From: Symsagittifera roscoffensis
Taxonomy: Eukaryota > Xenacoelomorpha > Acoela > Convolutidae
DNA: 64,000 bases
Assembly: GCF_963678635.1 (NCBI RefSeq)
Contig: NC_087067.1
Location: 44,895,629-44,959,628 of the forward strand
Reading direction: 5' to 3'
Shown piece by piece: positions 50,301 to 62,804 of the stretch. Under the pieces are notes generated by a model, which saw only the letters and a list, made by a program, of their open reading frames with translations, did no database searches and had not been told where the DNA came from. The position numbers and the translations under genes were made by a program. Every line of letters begins with the position of its first letter. Positions within the stretch are counted from its first letter, which is position 1.

Positions 50301-53300
50301 CTTCGATGCTTTATTGTTTTGATTATTAGTTGTCGCCCAACCATTTTTCCTTGTGCAGCAATTAATTATTTTAATACAATTTGTTTGTATATTGGCACAA
50401 TTTTTGCCCAACTTTTTAAAAACATTTAGGCTTGCGATTAGCAGGCATCGTCAAATCGGAAAATAGATAGTTTAGATTAGCAACCAGCTTAACAAAATCA
50501 CTGAATTGTGTGTGCAGCTATCATTTGTGCAGTATTCAATTTTGCAGCTCAAGTGCTCATTTTTTGAAAAGTAGAAATAAACTACTGGTTACCAAAATTA
50601 ATCGACGGCTAATGCGGCCAGGGGCTGTTTTTTTTTCAACCGAAAGATTCCCATGTCAAAAAATTGTTGTCTTCATTGTCTCTGCTTTTTGTTTGTCGGC
50701 TTAGTGGCCACATTTTGTTTTATTTTTTTTGTAGTGAAAGTTATTTGAAAGCGTTTTTGATTTTTTCGTCTAATTTCTAAATTTATTAAATCTGATTTTG
50801 TATAGTTTTTTTGTTTGTTTTTTTTTCCTAAAAAACTTTTTGGTCCTTGATGGCCTCGGCTTATAATTTATAATAAGCTCAGTTTGCGTCTTTTGAAACA
50901 AAAAATAAGTTTTCATCTCCTTGTGTGTTTTCTGAGGGGGGAGGGCGTAACAATTCAGAATTTCAGATCTTACAGCTCAAAGTTTTTTATACTGGCGGTT
51001 GGGTTGTTGGACGTACTCTCAAAATTGAACGTCTTTTGAATCAAAAATTTGGAAAATTTATGTAGATGTCACTATTATTATATCAGCTTTTCTGATGTTA
51101 TGCTATGTTTGATAAATTGTTCGAAGCTCCGCTTTGCCTCAGTTTAAAGTTTCTGTTTGGCTTTAGACAAAACTTTGGGCAAATTTTAAATCTTCAGTTA
51201 TTTAATAGTAAAATCTTTTTGCTATTTTTCTGACTTTCGAATAAAGCAAAGGAATATTTGAACTCGGGATACTTTTTCTCGCTGACAATTTTGGCAGATT
51301 TTCAAAACCTCTAAAAAGAATTTATGTCCTAGGCTCAAATTTAAGTTGTATTTCACCTGTAATCAATTTTCATGATGTTGCGGGGTTTTAAAAAAGCCAA
51401 TTTGGCAAACTTGGGACAATCAACGTGTGATACATTTCGTTCTATTACGCATAAGCGACAAAAAAAGCCGGCTTTGAAATTGAATTGAGCAGCCCGGCAA
51501 TTTTGCCGAATTCTTTTGTTGTTATAAGGAGCATCTATAGCTTTGTTTTTTCTATGGCTTGTGAGGGAATGATGTTTTTATAATCTCGAAAAAAATCCTA
51601 TTTTTTTTCGGAAATTTCACCCTTTTTTCAAATTGAAAACTGTTTCTGAGATTTTACAGGGCTGTCGGAACATTAAAAGCTTGCTCGTGACAAGTGCAAT
51701 TTTGTTGTTTTTTGGGTTGATTTGATTCAATTTTCGATTTTTACCATGAATCTTATAATTTTTCAGATTTGCCAGAGCAAGTGTCTTGTAATCAGGAACT
51801 AGAGGTTTTCCCGTGAACAATTTTTCTCAAAAATTTTTGAGAAATTGAAATTGCTCTATTAGTGAACCTAAGCATTTCCGATTCTCCTTCCCACTTCTAT
51901 TAGAGTTAAAAGAGTTGCTTTTGTACTCTAAGATTTGAGGTTCGAGTCCCGGCCTGACCAGTATGAATGAAAATGAAAGTTTTTTCAGAGAAAAATTGAA
52001 TTGTCGAATTTCCGTTTGCCTGCTTATGTTTTGTCGGCTTATGCGCTAAGTCTGGAAAATTCCTGGTGCTGTTAGCAATTTTCATCTTAGATGCAAGTGT
52101 TTTTGATTTACCTTTGTAATTTATAGACTTAATAGCCCTGACATTGTATATTTTCCTTGGTTTTCCTTTTTGTTTATTTTTCGTTTGAAAAATTTTTCGG
52201 CCTAAACAGTTTCAAATTATGTTTGATTGGTTTATTTATCTTATTTCGTGTCGCTTCAAGAGCAACAAATAACTTTTTTGACCGCTATTTCTTATGGCAT
52301 TTTTTCCGACTCAATGGGCGTCTACTGTTTTTTTTTGTCGTCCTCATGGTCGCTCGGTAAAAAGTAAAAGCTTTTTTTTAAACTAGTGGCTGTGTTTTTC
52401 GACTGTAAAGTTTTTGCTCTAAAGTTAATTTAATTTTCTAACATTTTTTTTCATTTTTTTTATTTCCATTTCATTTTTATTCGCTAGCTGGCAATACTGA
52501 GCTTGCATTGTATTGCAAGTGATGCGAAGCTCCGCTTCACCTCTGTGTTATAATTAAAACACCAAATTATCTTCATTTTACTGTTGAACTTTTTGATTGT
52601 AGCTTTTCAACGATCGGTTAGCTTTTACATGCGAAGGGTTACTCGTAGTCTCTGTGAAATCATTTTCTTCACCAATTATAAAATTACAAACCATTAAAGC
52701 CAATGCGCTGACGTACAGAAGTGGTTTTCATGACTGAACAAACTTATATTTTTCGGTTTTACGTTTCTTAATGAAAAGTATTGTAGTAACTACACTGAGA
52801 AAATAAACCAAATTGATCAGCTCGGCTGAAGTATGATTTGGCGTTTTTGTTATTAATTTAGTACACTTATTTTCCACTTGTGAACTGAGCAAAATATGAG
52901 ATGAGAAAATAAAAACCTAAAATACCTGAGTTGTATTTTTATCAGCCTTGGTTTTCGATTCCACCTTGTTTCGCGCTCGATAATCTATTGGTTATTCTTA
53001 AAAATTATTTAAAAAATTTAAATTCTTTACTTTTATAAGAAATTGGCGCCACAATGTACTACATAGAATAGTGAGTTAATATATATAATTTTTCTTGTTT
53101 TTACTTCTTAACTTTGAGTGAGCACGGTTGCGCCATGAAAATCGAAAACGTTTTTGCCTGAATTTTATGGTGAATTAATAAAAATTTCATTGCACAAATA
53201 ACTGATTGAAAAGTAAATGCAAGATGGTTTTATGTTTTCAAGAATCACCGGGATTTAGGGGGAGGGAATCTAGTTTTTGGAACCTTTTTGAAAAAAAACT

Positions 53301-53373
53301 ATAATCTATCTATTGTGAAGAAAAGTTAACGAATTTCAGTCGACGAGTTTTCAAGAGTTCGGTTTGTTTTCAG
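47360..53373. other. Intergenic region
   Basis: No exon identified. It holds the polyadenylation signal at 47566, hairpin-repeat copies at 51113-51150 and 52503-52560, a B-box-like tRNA remnant at 51900-51962, and much degenerate T-rich repeat. The first coding exon of the PITP gene should lie here but was not found. Confidence 0.5.
51900..51962 (+). repeat. tRNA-like 3' half
   Basis: GGTTCGAGTCC (51939-51949) matches the B-box. GAGTTGCTTTTGTACTC upstream could be an anticodon-arm relic. No acceptor stem forms. Confidence 0.3.
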
Positions 53374-53404
53374 TGTCATCGCTCTGCCATTCAGCCTTGA
53401 TCAG
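53374..53404 (+). CDS. PITP gene, 31-bp coding exon (second)
   Basis: TTTTCAG|TGTCATCG...GATCAG|GTAACG encodes VIALPFSLDQ. This is the expected segment between the N-terminal KEYR and YRVG of the next exon. Phase and sequence fit, but the exon is tiny and 4.5 kb from the next. Confidence 0.6.
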
Positions 53405-55259
53405 GTAACGATCAGTGACTAATTCTGATTGTTGTCGTGTATACTAAATAAAACATACTTAATCAAGTTATCAGAAACAGGCCAGTTCGCATGCCGTTTG
53501 CATTGCATATCCCAAATTGTATTTTCAAAAACGTGTCGGTATGGAGGAATAGTGTGGGAAAACTCAAGTTAGCTTCAAAATTAAGCAAAATACTACACAT
53601 TTGCTGATATAAATACCCCCCCCCCCCTTTGCCCGCTAAGGTTTATGCAACTTATAGCAACCAAATGGCCTTGTCCTTCAGATTGACGGTCTTTTTATGA
53701 GATCATTTCCAGAACTGATCTCTTGCATAATCTGAAGTTAACATAAAAATTGGTGGGTCAAATTGAGGTGCATTCCATTTTTTCCATTTTGAAGGTGCGA
53801 GCTGAACAAATACACTAAAAATTACTAAAGTAAAGTAAACTACGCGAACTGTTTTGAAGACAATAATGATCGTTCAAAAACGTGTGATGTGCCAATTGGG
53901 GTGAACTAACTTCTAATTTAACAAAAAAATTTATGACACTAAAAGGCCAGTGCCAACTGAGATAACACATGATCTTTTAAGATTTCCCCCGGGAACCCTT
54001 ATTAGGTTTTTTCCGTTTTTGAAGCAATGACTGAAGCATTATCGTTTGAACAAACCGAAATTATGATTTTTTCTGATAAAACATTTGAGAAAAATGGTGT
54101 CTTTAATATTGTTGAATTTGAATTTGGACTTTGAATTCAATTATCCAAAAAAATTACACTAATACAGAAATTAACTGAATTTATTTATTCTCTGGAAAAG
54201 TTGTTGAAAAAGCCTTTCAGCTCATCGCCAACCGCCCCGGAAAGATGAAACAAAAGGACACGTAGAATGGTAGGCTACTGATCGTGGTGTATTACCCTTG
54301 CGATAAGCAAGGTTGCTCAACCGGGTATATTGATTTTTTTCCTTAAATAACTTTGTTCGCAGGATAACTAAAAATGGTGTAATCTCCATTTCTACAATTT
54401 CGTCAACTAACCGACAAAATTTGAACATTTGCATTTTGAAAACCCCGTTTCATGCGACGTTTTTTTGTTGGTTGTAATTTGTGGCTCCGATTTCAGTATA
54501 TCGGTTTCGTACAGTTTTTTCAGCCTAAAAACTTCATAAGTTCAAGTCGTTGGACGAGCAAACATTTTTCAGTTTTTATTTTTTTGTATGATTTTTTCCG
54601 GCTCAAAGTATGTCATGTCGCCTATTGTCGGCTTTGTTACGGCTTTCTTAATTTGATTATGACGCTCAAGGATAATTAAATAGTCTCACCTGGCATACTT
54701 GAGTTGTATTGCAAGTGATGCGAAGCTTCATTTTGCATCTGTGTTTGAAATTCCTTCGTAATTCGTAGTAAGGCATTGGTAAGTAGCAAACGGCGAGTGG
54801 CATACAAAAAATGTAATAAAAGCTATTATTGTTGACTGAAGATAATTTGATCTTCAAAAAAAATCAGATCAGGCCTCTTCTAGAGCCAATCATAGACTTC
54901 GTTTTTGTTCACGTTTCGCAAACTTTTGACTTTACAGGCGGGTTTGGTATTGAGAAAGTTGAACTTTTTAGTTTTCATCTGTTATAATTTTTTTCGGCTT
55001 TACAACTAGGTTAATAAAATCAGTTAAATCACATATGATGCTGCTATGAACCTGACTGGCTCAAGTTCATGAAAATTCAAATATAACTACTGGGTGGTTA
55101 GTAGTTTCTACAGGGTTGTATCAGGCAGGACTTGCAACTTTTAAAAAAAAAATTACACAATCAGTTTTTTTTGGCTCAACTGGTGTCTGATCAAAGATTT
55201 TCGGCCTTGTTTTCGCTTGGTAAGTTTTTTTCAATTGCTAGTTTGAACTTCAAATATCC

Positions 55260-56115
55260 TGCTTGAGATGTTTGCCCAACTCTTGTTTGTGGTCTCAATG
55301 GAGGTTACGGGTAGTGAGAAACTCTCCTGCATTTGAGGCCTCTCACAAATTTTTCACGCAAAAAGTTATTGTCCTCCGAAAAGTCAATTTCTTGATGTTT
55401 TGAGCGTTTTTTTTCTAAATTTTGACTTAATTTGAGATTGTGCGTTCAATTCAAAGAACAGTTTGTCGAAGCTCATTTGCATGCGCGACTACGCCCAAAT
55501 TACTTTGACGCAAAAATTTATGGCCCTCGAAAGATCAAAAAAAAAATTTGACCGTTTTTGAATTTTTTTTTCGAGAACCACCCTGCCAAACTATGTTTTT
55601 TGGCTCAATCGAAAATACAGCTTGGTGAGTCTCTTCTGCATAAGCGCCCAATTTCCGTAAACCAAAAAGCTATGATTCTCGGAAATTTCATTTTTCTGAT
55701 TTGTTGATAGTTTTTTTGGACTTTTCACGATAACTATCCGAAGTTATCTATAACTATCTATTAGCCATCGATAAGTTTAATCAACACAACAGAATGTTGG
55801 AAGCTTACCTTTATATTTTGGTACACCCAGTTTTTTTAAAAAGTTATGGCCTTCAAACAAACGAAAATTTTGAATTTTTGGCCGTTTTTTTGGATTTTTT
55901 GTTAATCTACTCGAAAACGAATCTACACTCCAATTTTCAGTTAATTGTTCAATCAAGAAACTTGATTCCGGGAATCTTCTCTAGGTTACCAGAGACGGCC
56001 TGCATCTGGCAGAAAAAGTTGCGAATTTCGGAAAGTCAAGTTTTTGAGCTTCGACCGTTTTTTAGAATTGTTTGAATTGTGTCAAAGCTACCCTGTAAAA
56101 TCTGAGATAGTATAA
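55260..56115 (+). repeat. Satellite array in a PITP intron
   Basis: Four to five diverged units (CTACGCCCAAA, TTATGGCCCTCG, CACCCTGCCAAA) at 140-180 bp spacing, related to the arrays near 7.6, 10.1, 34.8 and 44.3 kb. Confidence 0.75.
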
Positions 56116-57276
56116 TGTTTTGATTTAATTGAAGGGGGAGTGTAGTGGAGACTGTGTAAACATATCTATATTATGCTAATACGTAAATAGTTACCCTTAT
56201 CAAGGTCATCGCTCTAGTTAGCGTTTATGTTCACTTATCGCCAGTTGATTATCTTGCTTTTTGATAATGAGCTACGTTGTTATGTGACCACGAGATTACT
56301 TCCACAGTCTTGAAACAATTTTTCTTCAAAAAATCATTGAATCAAAAGAATTAATCAACTTTTAAAAACTATCAGAGCGTTTGCTGATTTAATGTGATTC
56401 TATGTTAAAGAGCTTGGTTAAAACACATGCTGGCATATCAATTTAAAAATGCTTAATTGAGCCAATTAGCTACTACAGTAATTTAAATTAGACCTATATG
56501 TTTTTTTTTCAGGACAGGTCAGTAGATGACAAATTTTTTGAAATATTCATTACTCACAAGGCATTAAAAGTGGGGATCGGTTGATCGACTGCGCTTACAT
56601 TGAGCACGAGTGATATTACGCGCGTGAGTATCTGTAGGCCAGGTTAATCTAGATTTTTTGAATTGTCTCCAAATAAAATTGACTGTTTCATATATGAGTG
56701 AATTTTTGTTGACTTTCTTGCTTTTTTAGCCCAGACTTTTTTAGGCGGAGCCCGATTTGTCGTAATATAAGACTGTCTAATATTGTTCAAAACTAAAATT
56801 CAAACTGTTACTTTTTTCCTATTTGTGTTGCAAAAAATTGGTTCCGTAAAAGAACCCAAGAAGTAAAAATTTCCCTTAAAACAACTAGAAAATCTCATGG
56901 CTTAACATCTGTTTTGGTAATCGATTTCATCATCTGATCTGTCTCATAGAACTCAGTAGCGACAATGAGTTGTATCTCTAATATACCAACCAAAGTAAAT
57001 GCTATCAGCAGAACTATTAATTAATAAACTGGTGTACTGCAGCTTGATCTTCGTTCAATCAGATTTCTCTAAGCAGAATATTTTCATTGAAGGCACAATC
57101 AATCAAAACAGTGGCTTGATATTTGTTTGCTATTTTCTCGCTTTTTATAAACAAAAATATGCATCCCGCATTGTCAAAACTAAGATTGCAATAAATTATC
57201 GCAAGTAAAATCTACAGTTCAGCAATCTAATTTTTTCAATGCTTTAAGTAATGGATTTTTATTTGCTATTACAATC

Positions 57277-57758
57277 CATTGCAAGGGGCCTAGGAAATTA
57301 GACGATAAGCAAATTAGACGGATACTACAAAAACGAAATTAGACGGAATTTTTTTTTACAGATCTGGCATTTTAGACGAAAAAGCTATGAAAAGGAAAGG
57401 GCCAACAAAATTTTTTCTTAAGAGTCAAGTTTCACAAATACAAAAAGAACATAAAATGTCAATACGTATCAAAACAATTAGTTCAAATGCACATACAATG
57501 TCAAATCTGAATCTTACAGGAGAGTTTTGAATTGAATAAATTATTCATGATTGACTTGTAAAGTTTTTGGCCACCGAAATTGAACTGTTGTCTACAAACA
57601 ATTTTATTTTTCTAACGCAATTTGTGTGCAAACAAAGTTAATTTCTCTCACTTTCGTCTATTTTCTCACAATTGCAGTTTTGCAAAACCGTCTAATTTCT
57701 TTTTAAGTACCTCCGTCTAATTTGCTTATCGTCTAATTTATCAACCCCCCCATTGCAA
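57277..57758. mobile_element. MITE-like element with terminal inverted repeats
   Basis: 466 bp (57285-57750) between two copies of CATTGCAA (57277-57284, 57751-57758), an 8-bp duplication. The ends carry a perfect 28-bp inverted repeat (57295-57322 with 57712-57739) containing two ATTAGACG units each; further out the ends are G-rich/C-rich. No coding capacity. An 8-bp duplication points to hAT- or P-type mobilisation. Confidence 0.8.
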
Positions 57759-57920
57759 TTTATAATTATTTTAATCAATTCGATAGCCACAACAGCCACA
57801 TACAATCGACTTTTGACTACTAAATCTGTACAAAAATCGATTATAATCGATTGTAATCTTAGTTTTGCCTATGCGGGATCTCTCTAAATATGATACTTGG
57901 AGTTATGTGTTTGTTTTTAG

Positions 57921-58063
57921 TACCGAGTGGGTTATTTGTGGTCTCAGCTGCAGTTCAGCAAACAAGAGACGGGTGGGGGCAGTGGGGTGGAGTTTGTGGA
58001 GCAGAGGATCCTCACTGATCCAGAACCGGGCAAATTCACCCATCGCATTTACTACCTCGAAAA
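57921..58063 (+). CDS. PITP gene exon with QETGGG motif
   Basis: TTTTTAG|TACCGAG...CTCGAAAA|GTACAC. Encodes YRVGYLWSQLQFSKQETGGG, then SGVEFVEQRIL and GKFTHRIYYLEK, the lipid-binding N-terminal half. Phase 2 at its end. Confidence 0.9.
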
Positions 58064-58377
58064 GTACACATCAATTCTAGAAAAAGTGTTACACCCATAA
58101 TGTTTTCGTAGTTTTTTCTGCGGCCAAGTCGAGCGACGATACTTGCAGTCAGTCTAACCAGTAAACGCATTTCTAACCAGTAAATTTAGAAGTATTATTT
58201 AACTGCTTCATCAACTTCCCACTTTTGGTTACAGTCCACCATCAACTTAAGTGTCAAGTTTTTTGAAGTATGTTAATTGATTGGATCCTGTTCCTAAATC
58301 CGCCTCCTTTGTTCTTTTGATTTCTTCAAAAATTCAAGATCTGTTTTTATATTTATTGAATTTTGTTAACTTTTCAG

Positions 58378-58477
58378 AAAATTTCCTAAAATCGTGACTT
58401 CAATCTTGCCAAACAAATACTTCAGAGTGACAGAAAAGTCAGAGTCATTTCGAAATTTCACTGAGTCGAAGTATTCG
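58378..58477 (+). CDS. PITP gene exon
   Basis: TTTTCAG|AAAATTTCC...TATTCG|GTGAGT. Encodes KFPKIVTSILPNKYF...NFTESKYS, matching the LxxxLPxxxxxxxEKxxxxxPxCRT segment of PITPs in position, though loosely in sequence. Confidence 0.8.
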
Positions 58478-58543
58478 GTGAGTACTGACGTAGTCTATAT
58501 CTTAATTTAATTACCAAAATTTTTTTCATTTTCTCTTTTTTAG

Positions 58544-58615
58544 CATGACAGCATATCAGATGAGAAGTTTTCAATAACATTAACTTCAACGTCAGCCGAA
58601 TCACATAAGCAAAAT
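58544..58615 (+). CDS. PITP gene exon
   Basis: TTTTTAG|CATGAC...CAAAAT|GTAATT, 24 codons, phase 0 at both ends. FSITLTSTSAE matches the beta strand FxIxIET of the family. Confidence 0.75.
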
Positions 58616-58764
58616 GTAATTTTTCAGCAATTATCTATTTTCAGTTAAAATTCAATGCATATATGCAAATAAAATAGTGAGTCACAAATGACTTTATCAA
58701 TTTTAAACCAAATTATTATTTAAAAATAACAGTTTAATTATAGTTTTTTTTATCATTTATACAG

Positions 58765-58842
58765 ATTTTCAATTTGACAGAAGAACAGCTGAAGTCACGA
58801 AAATCGATCTTCGTAGACATCACGAAATGCTTCGACGAAAAA
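58765..58842 (+). CDS. PITP gene exon
   Basis: ACAG|ATTTTC...GAAAAA|GTGAGT, 26 codons. LTEEQLKSRKSIFVDIT corresponds to the LxxxxxxxxxVxxIDI segment. Confidence 0.85.
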
Positions 58843-60894
58843 GTGAGTTCTAATTCTCTCTCAGTTCTGTTTCAGTCAAAATGTAAACGTACATAGGTAT
58901 TCGGTAGAATAAATTGACGGGAGGTCGGTTGGCTTTTTTCTATCAATCATCTTGATTTTCGTAATGGGCTAACTTGGGTAAATAGCAAACCTGATTTTTT
59001 TTGGAAATCGTATTTTGATTACTTTTCGATAGTTTGAATGAAAAATATTTTTTTTGTCGGGGCTCGTCCCACTTTTCTCAAAATTACCGTACATTGTGTC
59101 TCCGAGGTAGTTTTCAAAGTAAAATTAAGGATTAAAAAGCCAAATAAATAGTAGCAAAGGTAGTTTTGAAAAATTTAGAAGACCAAAATGAGGAATGGTG
59201 GAGTTGTTTTGTTACTACGGATCGGAATGCATATCAGTTTTGACCACTAGCCAGAAATGCTAATTTGAGGCAGGAGCAGGCATTTCTTGTTTCAAAAGTT
59301 TTCAAAAAGTGCTCCAACATTTTCTTTATGAAGTTCTGAATAGTTTTTTGTGAAGGCTTCAAAGTCAACCAATCGACAAAAATTTAGGGCTCTTTTCCAG
59401 TTCCCCCCTTTCAAAATACCGAGTTTTATGTTTGTTTTACGTGTTATTACGGCTAAATGCGTGATGTTACGCTGTCAAGTATGAAGAACAAATCTGTTCA
59501 CAGTTCTCGATTTGTTCAGCACGCCAAATTTCATTGCACTATGACAACGTTAAATAAGCTTTTCAAAATTGAATTTGAAAGGGGGGAACTGGAAAAGAGC
59601 CAAATTTAGCAGGAGTTATAATGTCGGAATATACAATTTTTTCGAGTATACTTTTTGAAAAAAAAAATCACTTGATTCACTGGGCAGCACGTGCACTCTA
59701 TTCACGTGCTGACGTACTAAAATTCATCAAAGTTTAATTTATACTACCCGACTGCAGCCAATTCAATACATTTTAGGAAGTTTTATCTGTACTCTTGCTC
59801 TTGATATTGATAATAAATTTAAATTTCCTGGCTTCTCTGGCACAGTTGGCCTAGAGGTATCACGGAATTTTTGTAATTTTTTTAAATTTGAATTTGTTAA
59901 GTTTGGTACAATTATTCGGTACATCTTTGGTTTTATAAATTTTTGAGCTAACTTTAAATTTATTAGAGACAAATATGGAAGTTTTTATAATTGAATTTTT
60001 TCTAAAACTTGTCAATTTTTTGTATGACTAAATGGCATTCGTTTCATTTTGCCTGCTTGCTTGCAATGCTTTGTTAATGTGGTATTGAAATTGATGCAAA
60101 GCTTTGCTTCGCATTTGTGTAAAAACGTAAAAATTGTCTTTTTTGTTTTCCGAAATTAACTTTACTTCTTCACTTCATTCATATACTTTACTTCAAAGTT
60201 TTCTTGACGCCCGGGTCGAGATCCCGCTCAAAAACCGCTCAAGATATGAGCGGTTTGAGCGGTTTTTCAGCAAGATTTGAGCGGTTTGGGCGGTTTTTTT
60301 GGAAAAACCGCTCAAATCTTGCTTAAAAAACCGCTCAAAAACCGCTCATTTCTTGCGGTGATTTTTGAACGGTTTTTCAAGCAAGATTTGAGCGGTTTTA
60401 GAGCGGTTTTTGAGCGGTCTTATAAATAAAACCGATTAAAACCAACAAAAAGGCCTGGAAAGGTAATGTGACCCCGGGTTGACATCCCTAAACCGAAAAT
60501 GCTTATTTTAAATTTCCCCACACCGAAAAAGCTTATCATACAATTGCCTGCATCAAATGTATGGAAAAATGTTAATCATACAATTTTCATACAATTTCAA
60601 AAAACCATTGAAAAAAGATTCAATCTAGTTTCTCCGGCTATTTGAACCAAATACAACAGTCTGGTGATGAAAAATAACTACGTTTATTCGAACGTAGGCT
60701 GCTAAGTTTTGCACTACCAAAATTCCCAATTTAAGGTTTCATGGAAAATAAAACAATTGGATTACGTAATTGATTCTTTGTGTGGTGAGGGGAACGAGTG
60801 ATCAAAGGTTTACAAAATCAAGTTGCGAAATCACTGCAAGTTAAACTCATGCACTTTCATTTTTATCTCGTATCAAAACTCCTCTTTTGAGCAG
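58843..60894. other. PITP intron, repeat-rich
   Basis: No exon seen. It contains a hairpin-repeat copy (60078-60120), A-box-like TGGCACAGTTGG and TGGCCTAGAGG near 59,840, and the GAGCGGTTTT cluster. Confidence 0.5.
60210..60425. repeat. GAGCGGTTTT / AAAACCGCTC cluster
   Basis: More than ten copies of the 10-mer in both orientations, with CAAGATTTGAGCGG also repeated. Together they form an imperfect long palindrome. Confidence 0.8.
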
Positions 60895-61074
60895 GATTAC
60901 GAAGAGAGCGGTGACCCGACCAAGTTCGTCTCCGAGAGATTGAAGTTCGGACCCCTGCGAGGTTCTGATTGGGTCAGAGAGACAGACTGTCCCAATGTTC
61001 TTTATATCCACAAGATGTACTCTATCAATGTCGCCATGCCGGGTATAGGGCACGCAAAGCCAAAGATAATTGAG
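60895..61074 (+). CDS. PITP gene exon with DCP motif
   Basis: AGCAG|GATTAC...ATTGAG|GTGAGT, 60 codons. DPTKFVSERLKFGPL...WVRETDCPNVLYIHKMYS is strongly PITP-like. VAMPGIGHA stands where class I proteins have the membrane-inserting Trp pair. Confidence 0.95.
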
Positions 61075-62261
61075 GTGAGTTTGACATTTATTAATAGCTC
61101 ATTAACAGCGATCGGATTTAGATGTCAAATTCAACCTCGAAATATGTATGTCAGTTAAAGGATCGACAGAAAACTGAGTCATTTGCGCATATGAATATTT
61201 GTAAAAAAAAAATAGATTTTTGATGCATCCATGATGAAGTTTTTTTTGACGGGAAGATTTCTCAACTAGTTCGCAAAATTTTTCAATTGCTCTTCTACAT
61301 TTCATAATTTTCAATTGATCTCATTTCGTGGTAAGCTTCTTACTTTTATCTCAGAATGTTCAATTAATCACAAAGCATAGACTTTTTATTTGAAAATTAA
61401 ATTCAACTATGTCAAAACCTAAAACGCGCAATTTTGATTCTTTTTTTAAGAATATTCTGTCAATCCTGCTTAAAACAGTGAATAATTTCAATTTATGGAC
61501 TCCGCTTAATCGTTTTTTTACGCAACGCAGTAGTTTTGTAAATTTTTGGCCGGAAATTATTTCTGAATTGTTTAAAAAAGAGTTTTCTTTACATATTTCA
61601 TGCCCAATCTCCAAAATTTTGTCAAGAATTTTGAGATCTTTCAAAGATATCAAAAATTGACAAACCTGGGGTAGATGAATAATCAGGACAAGATGAAGTT
61701 TTTTTCACCATTTGCAAAAACTTAACCTCAATTCCAAGTTTGATGAGTGTCTGTAGCCAAAAACTTCTCTCATCTCGGTAATTGATTTTTTTTCACAGCA
61801 GCGAAGATCCCAATGTTTAATGATACAATTAATTCGATTAGTAATTTTAGCAATAGCGTGCTGAGGAGTTAGGGGTATAAAGTAGTAGACCATTCATTTG
61901 AATTTTTTGCAAAGGGTCATTTTGGTACTATTTCATTCACAACATACAACCAATCGGCCCCCATACGCACGTATTTTGCTCAGGGAAGGTTAAACTCAAT
62001 CTTTTGGTTTGAAAAATTTTAAAAATATCAAAAATGCCATTTTACACAAAAAAAATTGCTTGCGGCGGAAAAAAAACGGATTTTTAAAGCTCGCCCTCCT
62101 CCATTTTCCCTCGCCGAGAAAACTTTGTAAAAACAGGCCAAAAAATGCTTTCTTTTGGCGCGTGCTACCCGCTCAAATACAGTGCCACTATACTAATTGA
62201 CTTTACATTGACTCGGAAGTTTTTGACAGTTGATCAAATCCCTGAGAGAGAAATAACCACT

Positions 62262-62282
62262 CCCCCCCCCCCCCCCCCCCCC
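62262..62282 (+). repeat. Run of 21 C
   Basis: Homopolymer in the intron about 80 bp before the PITP exon at 62365. Length may be unreliable in assembly. Confidence 0.9.
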
Positions 62283-62364
62283 ACCCTCCTCTAAATTTCT
62301 TACCGCCTCTCCACATGATTTGCATCCATTTGTAATTGCGTGTTGTGCGCGTTGTGTTGTCTAG

Positions 62365-62487
62365 ACGTTGACGCGGATGATGTACAAGTTCTACCGACAG
62401 ATGTTCTGCTGGACTGACGAGTGGCTGCATTACTCCATGCAGGACGTGGAAGAGCTGGAGAGAGTGGTCAAGATAGAACTCAAAAAA
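62365..62487 (+). CDS. PITP gene exon with RQMFCWTDEW motif
   Basis: GTCTAG|ACGTTG...CTCAAAAAA|GTAGTG, 41 codons: KFYRQMFCWTDEWLHYSMQD, then a Glu/Lys-rich helix. This is the C-terminal helix region that caps the lipid pocket. Confidence 0.95.
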
Positions 62488-62804
62488 GTAGTGTCTTTCA
62501 TGTTTTTTCATTTTTATTAGAATTTTTTTCATGAGTTGTCTCGCTAAATTGTCATGAAATTTGATGTGTTACTAAATTATTCAATGCTGGAGACGGTGGC
62601 TACGAAAGATCTCGGCGTTATTTTCTATGTTTTTTTTTTACAATTTTTCTTCGTTCAATTGTCATGATAATTGAGATGCAACCTAATTATTCAACTGCAA
62701 ATACAATTAGTCTCCCTATAATTTAAGATCCAATTCAACAGTGATGGACTAAAATCATATCAACAATGGCGAATTGTATAAAAAGTAGAGCATTGATTTT
62801 TCAG

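Noticed and set aside
55794-56075. 93-codon open frame in the PITP intron
   Set aside because: It lies entirely in the satellite array and translates repeat units.
59830-59880. tRNA gene near two A-box matches
   Set aside because: No B-box or cloverleaf follows; A-box consensus matches are common by chance.
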